Shown here piece after piece: positions 19,915 through 29,883 of a DNA stretch of 64,000 nt. Every line of letters begins with the position of its first letter. Position 1 is the stretch's first letter. The stretch is from Bactrocera neohumeralis (Eukaryota; Arthropoda; Insecta; Diptera; Tephritidae): assembly GCF_024586455.1 (NCBI RefSeq), contig NC_065921.1, positions 65,845,528 to 65,909,527 on the forward strand, in the 5' to 3' direction. Under the pieces are notes generated by a model. The model did no database searches. It was not told where the DNA came from and worked only from the letters and a program-made list of their open reading frames with translations. The translations under genes and the position numbers were made by a program.

Positions 19915-20318
19915 TACTCTTCACTATTCCTCAATTAATCATTGAAAAAGTTATTACTATTTTCACAAAATAAATACCGGGTGCACCGTAAACTATTAGA
20001 GTTTAAATTTCACTTCCTTAATATATTTTATTTTTTAACAAGAGGTACCCTCAATGTTTAGATCTTTGATTCTAAAATTGAAATTCGAGTTTCTCAACTT
20101 ACATTAAATTCATGATTGCCGGCTGCTTCGATCTTCCTCCTGTCCTGATCCGCCAATGGAATAGCTGCTGCTCGTTTACGATAGCTGGTTGATTGCAGTT
20201 GCTGGCTGGTCCTTGATTCGATCGACTTTCAGCGGCATAATACTGATTGTTTGTGGCAGCTGGTTGATTGTAGTTGCTCGTTTTTAACCGACACCGACAA
20301 ACTACTTTGCTTAAACAC

Positions 20319-20337
20319 TGCCCCACGTTGGGCGCCA
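20319..20337 (-). promoter_or_regulatory. primer binding site of gypsy-F copy 2
   Basis: Same TGGCGCCCAACGTGGGGCA as at 13293, directly before the LTR end at 20338. Confidence 0.8.
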
Positions 20338-20968
20338 ATTAATTCAAAATGCCAATTTTGTTTTTACTTTATTAATAATGGAGCGCGTCCAGCTCGAAGA
20401 GCAGAATATTCCAAATCTTTTAATAATTTTTGTGAAAAATATTCTAATTATAAACTACCTTCCAGCTACTTCCCTACAAGAACACTGACAGTCAGCTGAA
20501 CGTACATTTGACTGTCAGAGCTGAAAGAAATTCAGTCAGCGCGCAGAACAAAGTTTCTATCATTTTCTTAAGAGCCTAGTGAAAAAACTGATGTAAACAA
20601 ACGCATGCGTGTGAGCTTGCATCTCTCTTTAACACACTGGTATTCGGAATTAAATCAGTATATATCTCTACTGCTTACTCTCATGCTTTTTCTTGGTTCA
20701 TTGCTGGCCACAAATCTGTCAAAGCTGAAAATTGTCAATAATGACTGAAAAGCTAACATAGCTGCAATTTGTCATGTATGACTGTAAATCTTTCAATGAT
20801 GACACATTTTTTTTGTTCAAATTAGTTTTATCGTTATTCATTTATAATCTGAATATTAAAATAACATTTATGTCAAAAATTTTGTAAAAAATTAATATAA
20901 CTCTATATAATAAAATTAATTACATCAGAATTAAATTTGATATCTTATAAAATTTCTTTTTAAATCTA
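20338..20968 (-). repeat. 5' LTR of gypsy-F copy 2 and TGACA-rich flank
   Basis: Matches 13312-13939, but the first 100 nt differ by a rearranged block: copy 2 lacks part of the TTGACTTTATTACGAG stretch and has an extra AATATTCCAAATCTTTTAAT. Confidence 0.55.
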
Positions 20969-21320
20969 TTTTACATTATAATATATTAAATCATAATAAC
21001 TCATATTTCAAATCGCAATAATTCATGTTTCAAAATTTACATATTTGCATATCTTATTATTAAATCACAATAATTCATTAATTTTAAATCATATAATTCA
21101 AGTTTCAAAATCATAATGGTAATAAAATAAAATTAAATTATTGAAAAATTATATTAATTGTTTCTTTTCCTATTAATATATTTTTTTTGGTTATTTCGGT
21201 GGTGACCCCGTTCAATAGACCTCCGTATACTCTTTTCCAAATTGAAAGATCCTTGTGGCTGGTAAACGACTATAAAATTGAAATTAATTAAAAATAGTTT
21301 TCTATTGCTTTTACATTACA
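20969..21320. repeat. AT-rich degenerate tandem repeat and unassigned sequence
   Basis: From 20985 to 21125 a loose unit (AATCATAATAAYTCATRTTTCA) repeats about five times. From 21170 to 21320 I see nothing recognisable. Confidence 0.5.
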
Positions 21321-21321
21321 C

Positions 21322-21690
21322 TTATTTACCTCTTAAAACTTCTTCTAAGATTTTTAGCTTACATAATGCTTGTTTTTCTCCTCTTCCATTAAAATTGAAA
21401 TACTCTAGTAGGCTGTCTGCAAATATATATTTGAAAGAGTTTTCAATATTGTGCAATGTCCCTTTAAGTTTGTGGACATAACTGATCTGTAAAATAATAA
21501 TATATAAATGTAAATAATAATTTTTAAGATGTTGATATTATAAATAATGTTTTTTACCATAGATTGTGCGAACTCAGGTTTCTCTAACATTTCTTCCACT
21601 TCCAAACATCCCTCAAAGTTTTGAATAGGTAAAAGGCTTGCTACCTGCGAGAGCCTCGTCTTTTTCCTCTCCGGTCATGAGGCACACCGA
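21322..21690 (-). pseudogene. DUF4806-like domain, two exons
   Basis: Exon 1 (to 21558) reads LPIQNFEGCLEVEEMLEKPE; exon 2 (21322-21486) reads ISYVHKLKGTLHNIENSF, ADSLLEYFNFNGRGEKQAL and ends RGK-stop. A 71-nt GT..AG intron (21487-21557) joins them in frame. The pattern (L-x-x-EF...F.D.L...FN..G..GK..L..LKI) fits DUF4806, a domain of unknown function in insect proteins, many of them transposon-linked. The upstream frame (21613-21798, CFVIKSTAEMLAQSSLIREC) is shifted relative to exon 1, so it is either an earlier exon or a frameshift. It is the least TE-like gene in the window, but I cannot show that it is a host gene. Confidence 0.45.
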
Positions 21691-21799
21691 TCGCTCAATT
21701 TTTTTTAAATGCACCTTACATTCCCTAATCAGGGAACTCTGTGCTAGCATTTCCGCTGTAGATTTAATCACAAAACATAAATCACTTAAACAACGCACG

Positions 21800-22200
21800 A
21801 AATATAATAATTCGATTTAGAATTTACTGAATTAACGCGCAACACTTCTCGTCTGTGGCAAGAATAACAGTAAACATTTTTTTGCGCAACATTTTATAAA
21901 CGTACATATGCATATGGAATTGTATGTATCTCTTTTTACAGGGTTGCTTTTCTGCATACAGATCAGTGTTTATACACGATGTTTAGTGTTGAAAAGTGTT
22001 TATTTAAAAAAAAAATCATCATTGACAGTCATTGTAAATTTCATTTTACTGTCAATGATGACAGTGTTGAATATTTAAGCTATTTCATTCTTTCATATAT
22101 AAGCAATATCATTCTCTCTTTAACATAAGCATTGACAGTCATTTGAGTGTCATTTTTTCGTCAGCTCTGACATAAAAAATGTGCGTGTATTAGTGAAACG
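21800..22200. other. non-coding, TGACAGTCA-rich
   Basis: No gene. 22017-22029 and 22048-22060 form perfect 13-bp inverted arms (CATCATTGACAGT), and further TGACAGTCA/GTGTCA motifs follow to 22160, similar to the gypsy-F LTR flank. Confidence 0.6.
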
Positions 22201-22209
22201 ATCAGCAGT

Positions 22210-22487
22210 TTCTTGTAGGGTTGTTGCTGTTGCTGCCGCCGCTGCTGCGTAGCAATTGTGGTGTTGCGAGCTGGTGTTTGCAGGCGTGAGAACGAATACA
22301 TATGTGCTGATGGTATTGGCAGACGTGAGAACGTATAATTGCTGACTCAGTCCACGCGCAACTTTTGGATGCAACTTAAAACTTGTTATTTCCGTTCATG
22401 ATTCTGAGTGCGCTACTTGTTGCTGACTCAGGCCACGCGCAATATTTTGGGGCTCCTTCAATTACATTCTTGCGTCGCGTGATAACT
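22210..22487 (-). repeat. gypsy-F-type LTR piece (LTR-a)
   Basis: Close match to the U3 of the gypsy-F 3' LTR (11603-11872) including the CTG-rich run and the GCGTCGCGTGATAACT end. Confidence 0.75.
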
Positions 22488-22558
22488 TGGATACACCCAC
22501 GAATTGTATTGATACGAATTACTAAACGCGACTAGCGAAGGCCCCACGTTGGGCGCCA
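22488..22558 (-). promoter_or_regulatory. leader with primer binding site, unit 1
   Basis: 71 nt ending in the inverted TGGCGCCCAACGTGGGGC (22541-22558). It sits directly between two LTR pieces. Confidence 0.75.
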
Positions 22559-22698
22559 GTTCAGAAATTTTAAGTGAATTTCTTTTAAACAAATTTTATT
22601 TAGTTCTTCTTTGTTTGAATACAGAGCTAAGACTAAAACTTGGAAATTAATTTACTTAAAAGCTAAGCTAAGTTGCATTCTTGCGTCGCGTGATAACT
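22559..22698 (-). repeat. LTR piece (LTR-b)
   Basis: 140 nt from GTTCAGAAATTTTA to GCGTCGCGTGATAACT, with LTR-type ends on both sides but much shorter than LTR-a. Confidence 0.65.
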
Positions 22699-22769
22699 TG
22701 GATACACCCGCGAATTGTATTGATACGATTTACTAAACGCGACTAGCGAAGGCCCCACGTTGGGCGCCA
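22699..22769 (-). promoter_or_regulatory. leader with primer binding site, unit 2
   Basis: A second 71-nt copy of 22488-22558, differing at a few positions, with primer site at 22752-22769. Confidence 0.75.
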
Positions 22770-22960
22770 GTTAAGAAATTTTATTTAGTTCTTCTTTGTT
22801 TGATTACAGAGCTAAGACTAAAACTTAGAAATTAATTTACTTAAAAGCTAAGCTAAGTTGCACTGGCCAACTGCTGACTTGATGTTGTTGCCAATTCTCT
22901 GAATTGACTTATTTGGGTTGCGCGTGTTGGACTTCCGCTTCACACCGAAAAATGAGCTTT
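22770..22960 (-). repeat. LTR piece (LTR-c), outer end unclear
   Basis: Starts GTTAAGAAATTTTATTTAG, matching LTR-b for about 100 nt, then continues with sequence of its own to about 22960. Confidence 0.55.
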
Positions 22961-23211
22961 TATGCTAATGAAAACGTCTGGCTTTTGCTTTGGGAAATAT
23001 TGTGCAACTAAAGATGCATTTCCTATGCTTTACTCATTATTGCTGATTACGCATTATTACTTTTATTTAGCAATTGTTAACATTTGCCATGTTAACATGC
23101 ATACACAACATTGTACTTCTATGCGTTCACATGTAGGTATGTATGTCATCCGCAAAAAATTACAAATATTGTTCTACAAAAACAACAAATGTCTGAAATA
23201 GCATCAGCGGA
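22961..23211. other. unassigned sequence
   Basis: A 79-codon frame on the plus strand has no recognisable domain. Nothing else is seen up to the gypsy-A LTR. Confidence 0.4.
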
Positions 23212-23593
23212 ATTATGAATAGTCTTTAATTATTCTTTAAAAAAATATATTTTCCTTCGATTCCTCGAATGTTCCTTTATTTAAATATTTAATATTTGTA
23301 TACACAAAATATCATAACTGACTATGTCTGAATCTATATTCAAACTGAGGACAAGAGTTGCTTGCGCGTCGTTCTTTTATAGATGCGTGAGTAACTCGTG
23401 TTGGCCTTTGATTGGTTGTTACGGGTGGTGTCATGTTTATCGTTTATGCGGCAATCGCTTGTTCCAGTACATTCTTTACCGATGATGTCATGCCTTGTGT
23501 TCATGCTTTGTTCACGTGGTCTGCTGTTGCTATGCTGTATATATGTGTGGTTGTAGGTAATGTGAGTCATACGTGTATGGCTGGGTGTTAACT
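23212..23593 (-). repeat. gypsy-A 3' LTR
   Basis: Over 90% similar by eye to the split 5' LTR (56475-59210) except for about 50 nt (23430-23485) that the 5' LTR lacks. Confidence 0.8.
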
Positions 23594-23606
23594 CCTCCCT
23601 CCTCCG
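23594..23606 (-). promoter_or_regulatory. gypsy-A polypurine tract
   Basis: Minus-strand CGGAGGAGGGAGG immediately before the LTR start AGTTAAC. Confidence 0.8.
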
Positions 23607-23991
23607 GTGAAAAGATCGCCTGATCTTTTTATAAGTTAAATAAGTTAAACAATTCTTATTATTTCAATTATTTATTTTATAATAATTTGGTGGACTACTG
23701 CTGCACCTTATGAGCTACAATTTATAACTAAAACTTAAATCTAAAGAAAAGTATATCTAGAGCCTATGTTTACTATTAGCTACGTGGCTTTGCATTGTTT
23801 CACTATTAATAGCATAAGGCGACCAATGCAGTGGCTGACGTGAGATAACGAATTTCCTTATCTTCTCAATATCTTCTGTTGTACTATTAATAATATCGAG
23901 CGACCAACGCAGTGGCTAGCGTGGGATAAGAATTTTGTTCACTCAAGCCACGCGTGAGTTCTCCGTCTGTGGATGAGCTATTTAAGTTAAC
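23607..23991 (-). other. gypsy-A env-LTR spacer
   Basis: Non-coding. It holds a ~70-nt imperfect direct repeat: CGACCAAYGCAGTGGCT at 23820 and 23900. Confidence 0.5.
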
Positions 23992-24548
23992 TTATACGCT
24001 AGTTGTGGCGTCCGTTTTGATGATATGTTCCATACCTTGTTGTTTTAATATTTTCTCGTTTTGTTTCTGGTGTCTTTCTTGTAATTTGAGTATTTTACAT
24101 TTCATAATTGCATAATATAACTTAAATCTTAGATATAACATTATTCCTAATACAATAATTACTGCTATTGTTATTAGAGTGTTTCTTATTGGGTGTTCTT
24201 CATAAGGAATTAATAACTTATGAAGTTTCTGAATATTATTAAATTCATATTTAGTATCTGTTGCTAAAGTTTCTAAGATTTCAATATTTTCTTGTCCTTG
24301 TGCTAGAATAAATTGTTTTATTTCTTCATTCTGATTAGGAAATATTTCATTATTAATTTTTGTTTCATTTGTAAATTGTATCAAGTATGTTCACCCGCAA
24401 GTTTCGTTATTTACTCGATTTATTCCACTAATTAGTACATTACCTTCACTGATTTCTTTAATTTCTTCGTTATTTTCTTCTACCGTTTTACATTGAGCTT
24501 GTAAATTTAATAATATAGGGCTTGTACTGTTATCAATTTTGTTTTCTT
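23992..24548 (-). pseudogene. gypsy-A env C-terminal fragment
   Basis: The minus strand is open from 24548, with one in-frame stop near 24400. It encodes the membrane-proximal part of an errantivirus envelope protein, a hydrophobic anchor (LITIAVIIVLGIMLYL, about 24140-24190) and a basic, Gln/Lys-rich cytoplasmic tail ending at 23992. The surface part, cleavage site and fusion segment are absent. Such proteins give some insect retrotransposons virus-like transfer between cells; this copy is inactive. Confidence 0.7.
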
Positions 24549-24561
24549 TACATATAAATTA

Positions 24562-24879
24562 TTAAAACACTCAGTTGGGTTGTAATGTTGTTTTATTTCT
24601 CTTGCTTACACAAGAGCAGCCGTTTTTATCGGTCGAGTTATTACAACTGATTTGCTAACTAAAATATTGCGACGACTACGCCTAAATACCTGACTCTTTG
24701 TTTTACCTGTCAGTTGCTGCACATGTTTTGCCGTGTGACTTGTAAAATGCAATTCGGCAATTTACCTATTGCTTTTCCGCTGTAAAGATGTCAACAGTAT
24801 CGGTGGGAGAGTTGTTGTTACGCTATTTCCACACTCAAACCTGCCGACGCACCGTCAGCAATATCGGTGGGAGTGGAGT
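24562..24879 (-). repeat. gypsy-E-type LTR fragment
   Basis: Similar to the gypsy-E LTR at 61434-61822 (for example the GCGACTACGCCTAAATACCTG block at 24671 and 61550; first 20 nt shared). It breaks off at GTGGAGT, where the hAT end CAAGGGCGTAGCCAGG starts. Confidence 0.7.
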
Positions 24880-26255
24880 CAAGGGCGTAGCCAGGTCCTC
24901 ATGTAGGGTGGGGCTGAAAAAAAATGTTTAATTCCAGTAACATTTTTTATATTATTTTTATACCTTTCATGCTAATAAAAGTTTTCTTGGATTCGCTGAA
25001 AACTCCTCCAGAATTTTCGTTTCCATTTCCGCTTGATTCTCTTTGACTAAGGCCCGGTGGGTGCTAAGCATGCACAATCCTGAAAAAATAAAATTTTCGT
25101 ACTTAATTATTTATAAGAAATGTTTGCTTTTATTACCATTCAACCGATTCTCTCCCATTGTTGTTCTCAGCCATGTCTTTACTCTTCTGAGAGTGCTGAA
25201 CGACCGTTCAACAGTGGCAGTTGTGCAGGGAATTGCGAACAGAATTTCAAGTCCCTCCCGTATCCTCGGATAAAAATCTGAGCTATTGTAAGCACATATT
25301 AAATCTAACTCATCTCCTTCCTTATCTTTCCAATACTTGCAATAAAGTTCAAGCTCATTTTTAATATCTTTTATATTGTAAAAAGAGCTTGCACGCAAAA
25401 CTTTTTCATTGAATTCGCTTAGAGAGATAGTTTTCATATGCAGTGGACTTAAGGCTGCGAGATCAAAAGTTGGAGTGTTTTCTTTAGGAAATCGTTCTCT
25501 AATAGATGTTATTAAAGAGTCCAAATATGGAATGAAAATTGCCCGGCGGTAATACTCTGCTGTTGTCGTGAATGGAGGATTTGATCTTTTTGTTTGCTTC
25601 TCGACGACTCTGGGCACACTTATATTGAGCGATGCATTCTCAGCTAACTTTTCACAGTCTCTAAAAATCTTTTCAAATTCGCTGGCAGATGTCTCTCGAT
25701 GTTCCTCAAATAAATTTAAAATGTTATTGATGTGATCTCTACATTTAATCACATCATAGTTCTTGGCTTGCAATATATTCACTACTGGTTGGAGAATGCT
25801 GTAATATTTGGCAATAATGAACATACAAATAAGAAAAACGCTTTTAGTTGCAGCACTGTGAAGTTGCCAGCGTTTTCTTTTGTGCTTAGTTTTTCCAATC
25901 CATCTATTATATCACAATCGAAATTTTTAAAATCAGCGATGCTTTTGTACTTCTCCGACCAGCGTGTTTCACAAAAAGAATGTACATTCGGAGCGTATCT
26001 TCTGCGAAGGGGTGGCTCTTTGAAAAAATTTATTACATCCTTTATGGTGAAAATGGTGTTACGTATTTCAGAGACTGAATTCAGGTCATTAACCACCAAA
26101 TTGAGGCAATGACTGGCGCAATGAATATGACAACTTTTTTGGAATGTACCTCTTAATATTTTTTGCACCCAACTAGTATTGCCGGCCATAGTAGCACATC
26201 CATCAAACCCAAGCCCAACACATTTAGCAGGATCTAAGTCTAAACCTTCCACAAA
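24880..26255 (-). mobile_element. hAT element fragment, 3' end
   Basis: The left end CAAGGGCGTAGCCAGG resembles widespread hAT termini (GGGCGTAGCC). The right side is truncated against gypsy-A RNase H at about 26255, so the 5' half with its terminus is missing. Confidence 0.6.
24967..26252 (-). pseudogene. hAT transposase of the '52 kDa repressor'-like type, N-terminus missing
   Basis: 26252 enters the catalytic region at CVGLGFDGCATMAGNTSWVQ (second catalytic Asp in GFDG). Then come HCASHCLNLVVNDL and RWSEKYKSI, the DUF4371/hAT pattern, with a frameshift near 25800. The dimerisation domain follows with CTTATVERSFSTLRRVKTWL (about 25180). A 57-nt intron (25080-25136) joins RLNG to LCMLSTHRALVKEN, stop at 24967. 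Residues such as the W-R-x-x-TMGENRLNG block are well kept. The N-terminal zinc finger and first catalytic Asp are missing, so it is inactive. Human PRKRIR/THAP12-type proteins are domesticated relatives of this class. Confidence 0.75.
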
Positions 26256-26262
26256 TCCATTT

Positions 26263-27192
26263 TTATGTTTCGTAATGCTGAGGATACAGCTGAGTGAATT
26301 GACGTGTCGGACATTGTGTTTACTTGGCGTGATAATGCGTCAGCTACCACGTTCTCGTGCGATTTTTTATACTTTAGTTTCGCGCCGTATTCCTCTATTA
26401 GATTTTTCCATCTCTTTAGTTTAGTATTCGGATTTTTCTCCGATATTGAAAATATTAGAGATTGGTGATCTGTATAGATGGTTAAGTCTGCTATACCGTA
26501 TAAATAGTTCCTTAATTTTTGTAATGCCCAAATTATGGCTAACATCTCCTTTTCGTAAGTGGACTAATTTTGCTCAGTTGTCGTTAATGTTTTAGATATA
26601 AAAGATATAAAAGATCAAATTGGTTGATAAAGTTCTATTTTTTTTTTTGCTTCCTGTCTAAGTTAATTTTCACATTTGTGCTTTTATTTTTCGATATACT
26701 ACCGTTTTCTCCCTTTAAGTAAATTGTTAGTGGCTTGCATATGTATATGTATGTATATGCGAAGTTCTTCACGAATTTCCTGTAGTAGGAGGCTAATCCT
26801 AAAAATTGCCTTAATTCTTTCAGAGTCTCTGGGGTTTATATCTATCAATTGCATCTATTTTCCCTGGGTCTACTGTTATTCTACCATTATTTATAATATG
26901 GCCCAAAAATTCCGTTTTAGTTTGGAAAAAAAATTGATTTTTCCTTCGAGATTTTCATATTGGCTGCATGTAGCGCATGCAAAGTATTTGTGATGTCTTT
27001 AATATGTTGCTCTGGGTCATCAGAGTAAATAAATGGTCTCAGAATATCGTCCACACATCTCTGAAATGTGGCTGGAGCGTTCTTTAGGCCGAATGGTAGG
27101 CGAAGGAACTCATATTTTGCCCCATTGACTGAAAATGCAGTCTTCTCCCTGTCTCCTGGTTTAATCATTATTTGCTGAAATCCAGACTCTAG
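26263..27192 (-). pseudogene. gypsy-A RT and RNase H, catalytic YxDD lost
   Basis: RT enters at SGFQQIMIKPGDREKTAFSV (about 27190), then FLRLPFGLKNAPATFQRCVD. After DDILRPFI the reading goes straight to YSDDPEQHIKDI, so the dozen or so residues with the catalytic Y-x-DD are deleted. A frameshift near 26917 and further decay follow, but ELRQFLGLASYYRKFVKNF (about 26770-26815) is clear. RNase H (26256-26545) keeps EMLAIIWALQKL, IYTDHQSLIF and VADALSRQV. The fragment is cut on the left by the hAT piece and on the right by Harbinger-A. Confidence 0.8.
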
Positions 27193-27479
27193 CAGCCCTA
27201 TTCTGCATTTCGACTCGAATCGAAATTTTTTTAGTTTGGCAACTTTGGTATTCTGCGTTTCGATTAGTTTCGATCAATCTTCGAAATTTCCAATTTTATG
27301 TATTCTACATTGCGATCGTAGTTCCGTTTTTGTAAGTTGAAATTTTGTTGGCGGATTTCTTTGGCGCCGCGAAATGCCTTTTTTTCCCAAAAATTCCTCT
27401 ATCCATTCATGTGGATATGTTCTTTATCGAAACTCAATATATATTTTTTTTATTTTAACACAGAAAACTCAAATTTTGT

Positions 27480-27600
27480 TTCAATATCAAAGATACTTCA
27501 AAAACCCCGGGTATTCGCTCGAAACCAGGGTTATTTTTTTAAAGCGCGGCCGAAGGCCGCCTACGCAGAAAGGAGTACTTAGCGAAAGTACTTCAGTCAC
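27480..27600. repeat. small GC-rich hairpins
   Basis: GCGGCCGAAGGCCGC (27546-27560 region) is a perfect 6-bp-arm hairpin. AGTACTTAGCGAAAGTACTT follows. They lie in the part of Harbinger-A that differs from B. Confidence 0.6.
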
Positions 27601-27981
27601 ATATGTTTATCACATATTACACATATACATATGTAGACAGAATTTTTTTTATAGTTAATATAGAAAAAAGAATCACGCGAAAAAGCAAACAAAGAAAAAA
27701 TGTTAAAAATCCTACATATTTGCTGTTTAAGATGTGGCAAGCCTTGTTTTCCTCATAATTGTAAAAAATCTAACCTTTTCAACGATGAGTGTGCTAAGTG
27801 ATCTTTAAATTAATAAATTTAGGTAAAATATAGCAAAATAAAAGTGAAATGTGAACTTATTTCAATGTTTAAGAGTCTATATTTAAATATACGGAGTGAA
27901 AAACGTGAAAAAATTTAGTGAAACATATAGAAATACCATGTGTTATTAGTGCAAATTTTTGAACTTTTAATAGTGAATATT

Positions 27982-29236
27982 TTAAAAAATAAAAGTTATT
28001 TTTATATTATTTTTGGATACCCCATTTGTACGGAAATTCGATTTTTTTTCCCAAAAATGTAAGTAAAAAAAGAATTTAATAAAGATGCTTTCAAAATTAA
28101 ATTCATTTGCGTTCAAATCTTCCACTTTGTAGTAAATGCAAATGTTGTGGAGAGCACAGGCAACGTTTATTATTTGACTGACTTTGTGTGGTGAGTAATG
28201 TAGTTCTCGAGCACCCAACAAGCATCGGAAACTGTTCTTCAATACCCCAATCGAACGCTCTACTATATTCCTTGTTGTGGAGTGTCGCATGTTGTAATTA
28301 CTTTGCGGGCTGCCTTGAGTTACAGATCGATACGGAGTCATTAGCCAAGGCTGCAATGGATACCCGGCATCACCTGTTAATAAAGCGAATAACTATTCAA
28401 AACTTACTTTAACAAACGTATATAAATAAATACCTAACAGCCACGCGTTTCTTTCACCTTCCCGATATCGCCGTTCCATATGCGATCTCAGCTTGCTTAA
28501 GCCCCATACATGCGAGTCGTGATTGCACACGGGATACCTGGCATCAATGCTTTTTATATGCATTCTGTTATCGCACACCTGAAAAGTGAAATTAAATTGA
28601 TAAAACTAATGAATTTTGAATTATGGCACTGATGCGATGAACATTATTCTCACCACCATAGCATTGATGCTATAAAATCCTTTTCTATTGTAATATAGAA
28701 ACCCCTCTTCAGATGGCTTCACTATTTTTATGTGCGTGCCATCAACACACATAATGACTTCTGGGAAACTAGCCTTCGCATAAAACTCTTGCTTCGCTTG
28801 ACCCACTCAGGACAAAGCTTACGTTGCATAACTTCGAGAAAATGAGACTGTGACTTTGACACAGTTGACTGACCCATTCCGACATTATAATCAGTACCAA
28901 CTCCATGTTGGTAACTGCCTTCCGCAAAAAATCTCAAAACAGCCACTACGCGATTTAGCGGAGATAACGACGTCAAAGTACTTTGTTGAGTTTCTTCCGC
29001 AAAAGTATCTAGGACATACTTGAAAGCGTCCTTATTAAGTCTAAAGTTTTTTGAATCTAAATAAGTAAATCAATGGATTAAGATTTATCACTTTCAAACT
29101 CAATTTCTTCCAATTCGTCACTCATCTGAAATGGATCACACATATCTCGCAATCTTCTCCTTTCAACTTTCGCGTCAGCATTCTCGGATGCGTTGCCGTC
29201 CTCCTCCAGAAATATCGCCGCGGCTATCGATTTCAT
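27982..29236 (-). pseudogene. PIF/Harbinger transposase (DDE_Tnp_4) with complete DDE motifs
   Basis: Exon 1 starts at 29236 (MKSIAAAIFLEEDGN) and carries RRRLRDMCDPFQMSDEL. After a 35-nt gap (too short for a usual intron, perhaps a deletion) come FRLNKDAFKYVLDTF and the HTH GVGTDYNVGMGQSTVSKS. A frameshift near 28803 precedes VIMCVDGTHIKIVKP (first Asp). A 75-nt intron at 28579-28653 leads to CNHDSHVWG (second Asp). A 60-nt intron at 28374-28433 leads to RNIVERSIGVLKNSFRCLLG (the Glu) and ends at 27982. All three catalytic residues and the HTH are present; only the frameshift and the short gap spoil the gene. The usual partner, a Myb-like DNA-binding protein needed for nuclear entry and DNA binding, is missing here but present in Harbinger-B. 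Confidence 0.8.
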
Positions 29237-29459
29237 TACGCAATTATATATTTAATTTATTTTATTTAAGCACCAATAGTTTTTCCACAAATTTGTATCT
29301 GTTTGCTTTATTATGTTTCAATTTCACACATTCCAAGGCAAACAGCTGATTTCGAAAAGGTTATCGCTCTTCCTCTTTTTCTTCGATTCCATTGTAACTC
29401 GGACTACCTAATTCCAATCGATGCGGAGCGGAATGCGGGAACGTACACTGAAACAAATG

Positions 29460-29880
29460 TGTGCTAAAACTATGGAAAATTTACTTGTTTTAAGGAAAAA
29501 ATGGGAATGAAATAGCACTAAAGACATGTCTTCCTTAAGTTAAGGAAACACGATTCTACTTTTAAGTACATATGGTTTCCTTAAAAAGAGGAAAATATTG
29601 CCTTAAATTGAAGGAAATTTTCTTAAGCGAAGAACATTGTTGTCTTTAATTTAAAGTAAAGACGTTCTTAATATAAGGCCATCAAATAAAAACCACTTCC
29701 TTAGATTAAAAGGTCTTTGACTCTAGAATTAAGTCTCCCTGTCTTTACATTTAATACTAATGGAATTGCCTTAAATAAAAATGCAAAAACTTATTTTTTT
29801 TTCATTTATTTCATTTCATTGTTCTTAAAATTAAACTTATGTTTTTAAAACTTTATTTTTTAATTGATTTCATTTCATTG
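29460..29880. repeat. left subterminal repeat array of the CACTA-like element
   Basis: At least eight TTAAGG/CCTTAA-type motifs in both orientations, spaced 20-45 nt. The mirror zone is 37780-38115. Confidence 0.6.
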
Positions 29881-29883
29881 TTC

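Larger units (their letters stand above)
17191..20968. repeat. segmental duplication, copy 2
   Basis: Second copy of 10078-13939 in the same orientation. It begins immediately at the BEL LTR end and ends where AT-rich unrelated sequence starts. Confidence 0.9.
27193..29445 (-). mobile_element. PIF/Harbinger element A (keeps transposase, lacks Myb gene)
   Basis: Left end CAGCCCTATTCTGCATTTCG is identical to both ends of Harbinger-B (56625-58095). The first ~170 nt match B's right end in inverted orientation, and 29395-29445 matches B's left end without its last ~25 nt. The right terminus is replaced by the CACTA-like element at 29446. No Myb/SANT frame remains between 27360 and 27980. Confidence 0.75.
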
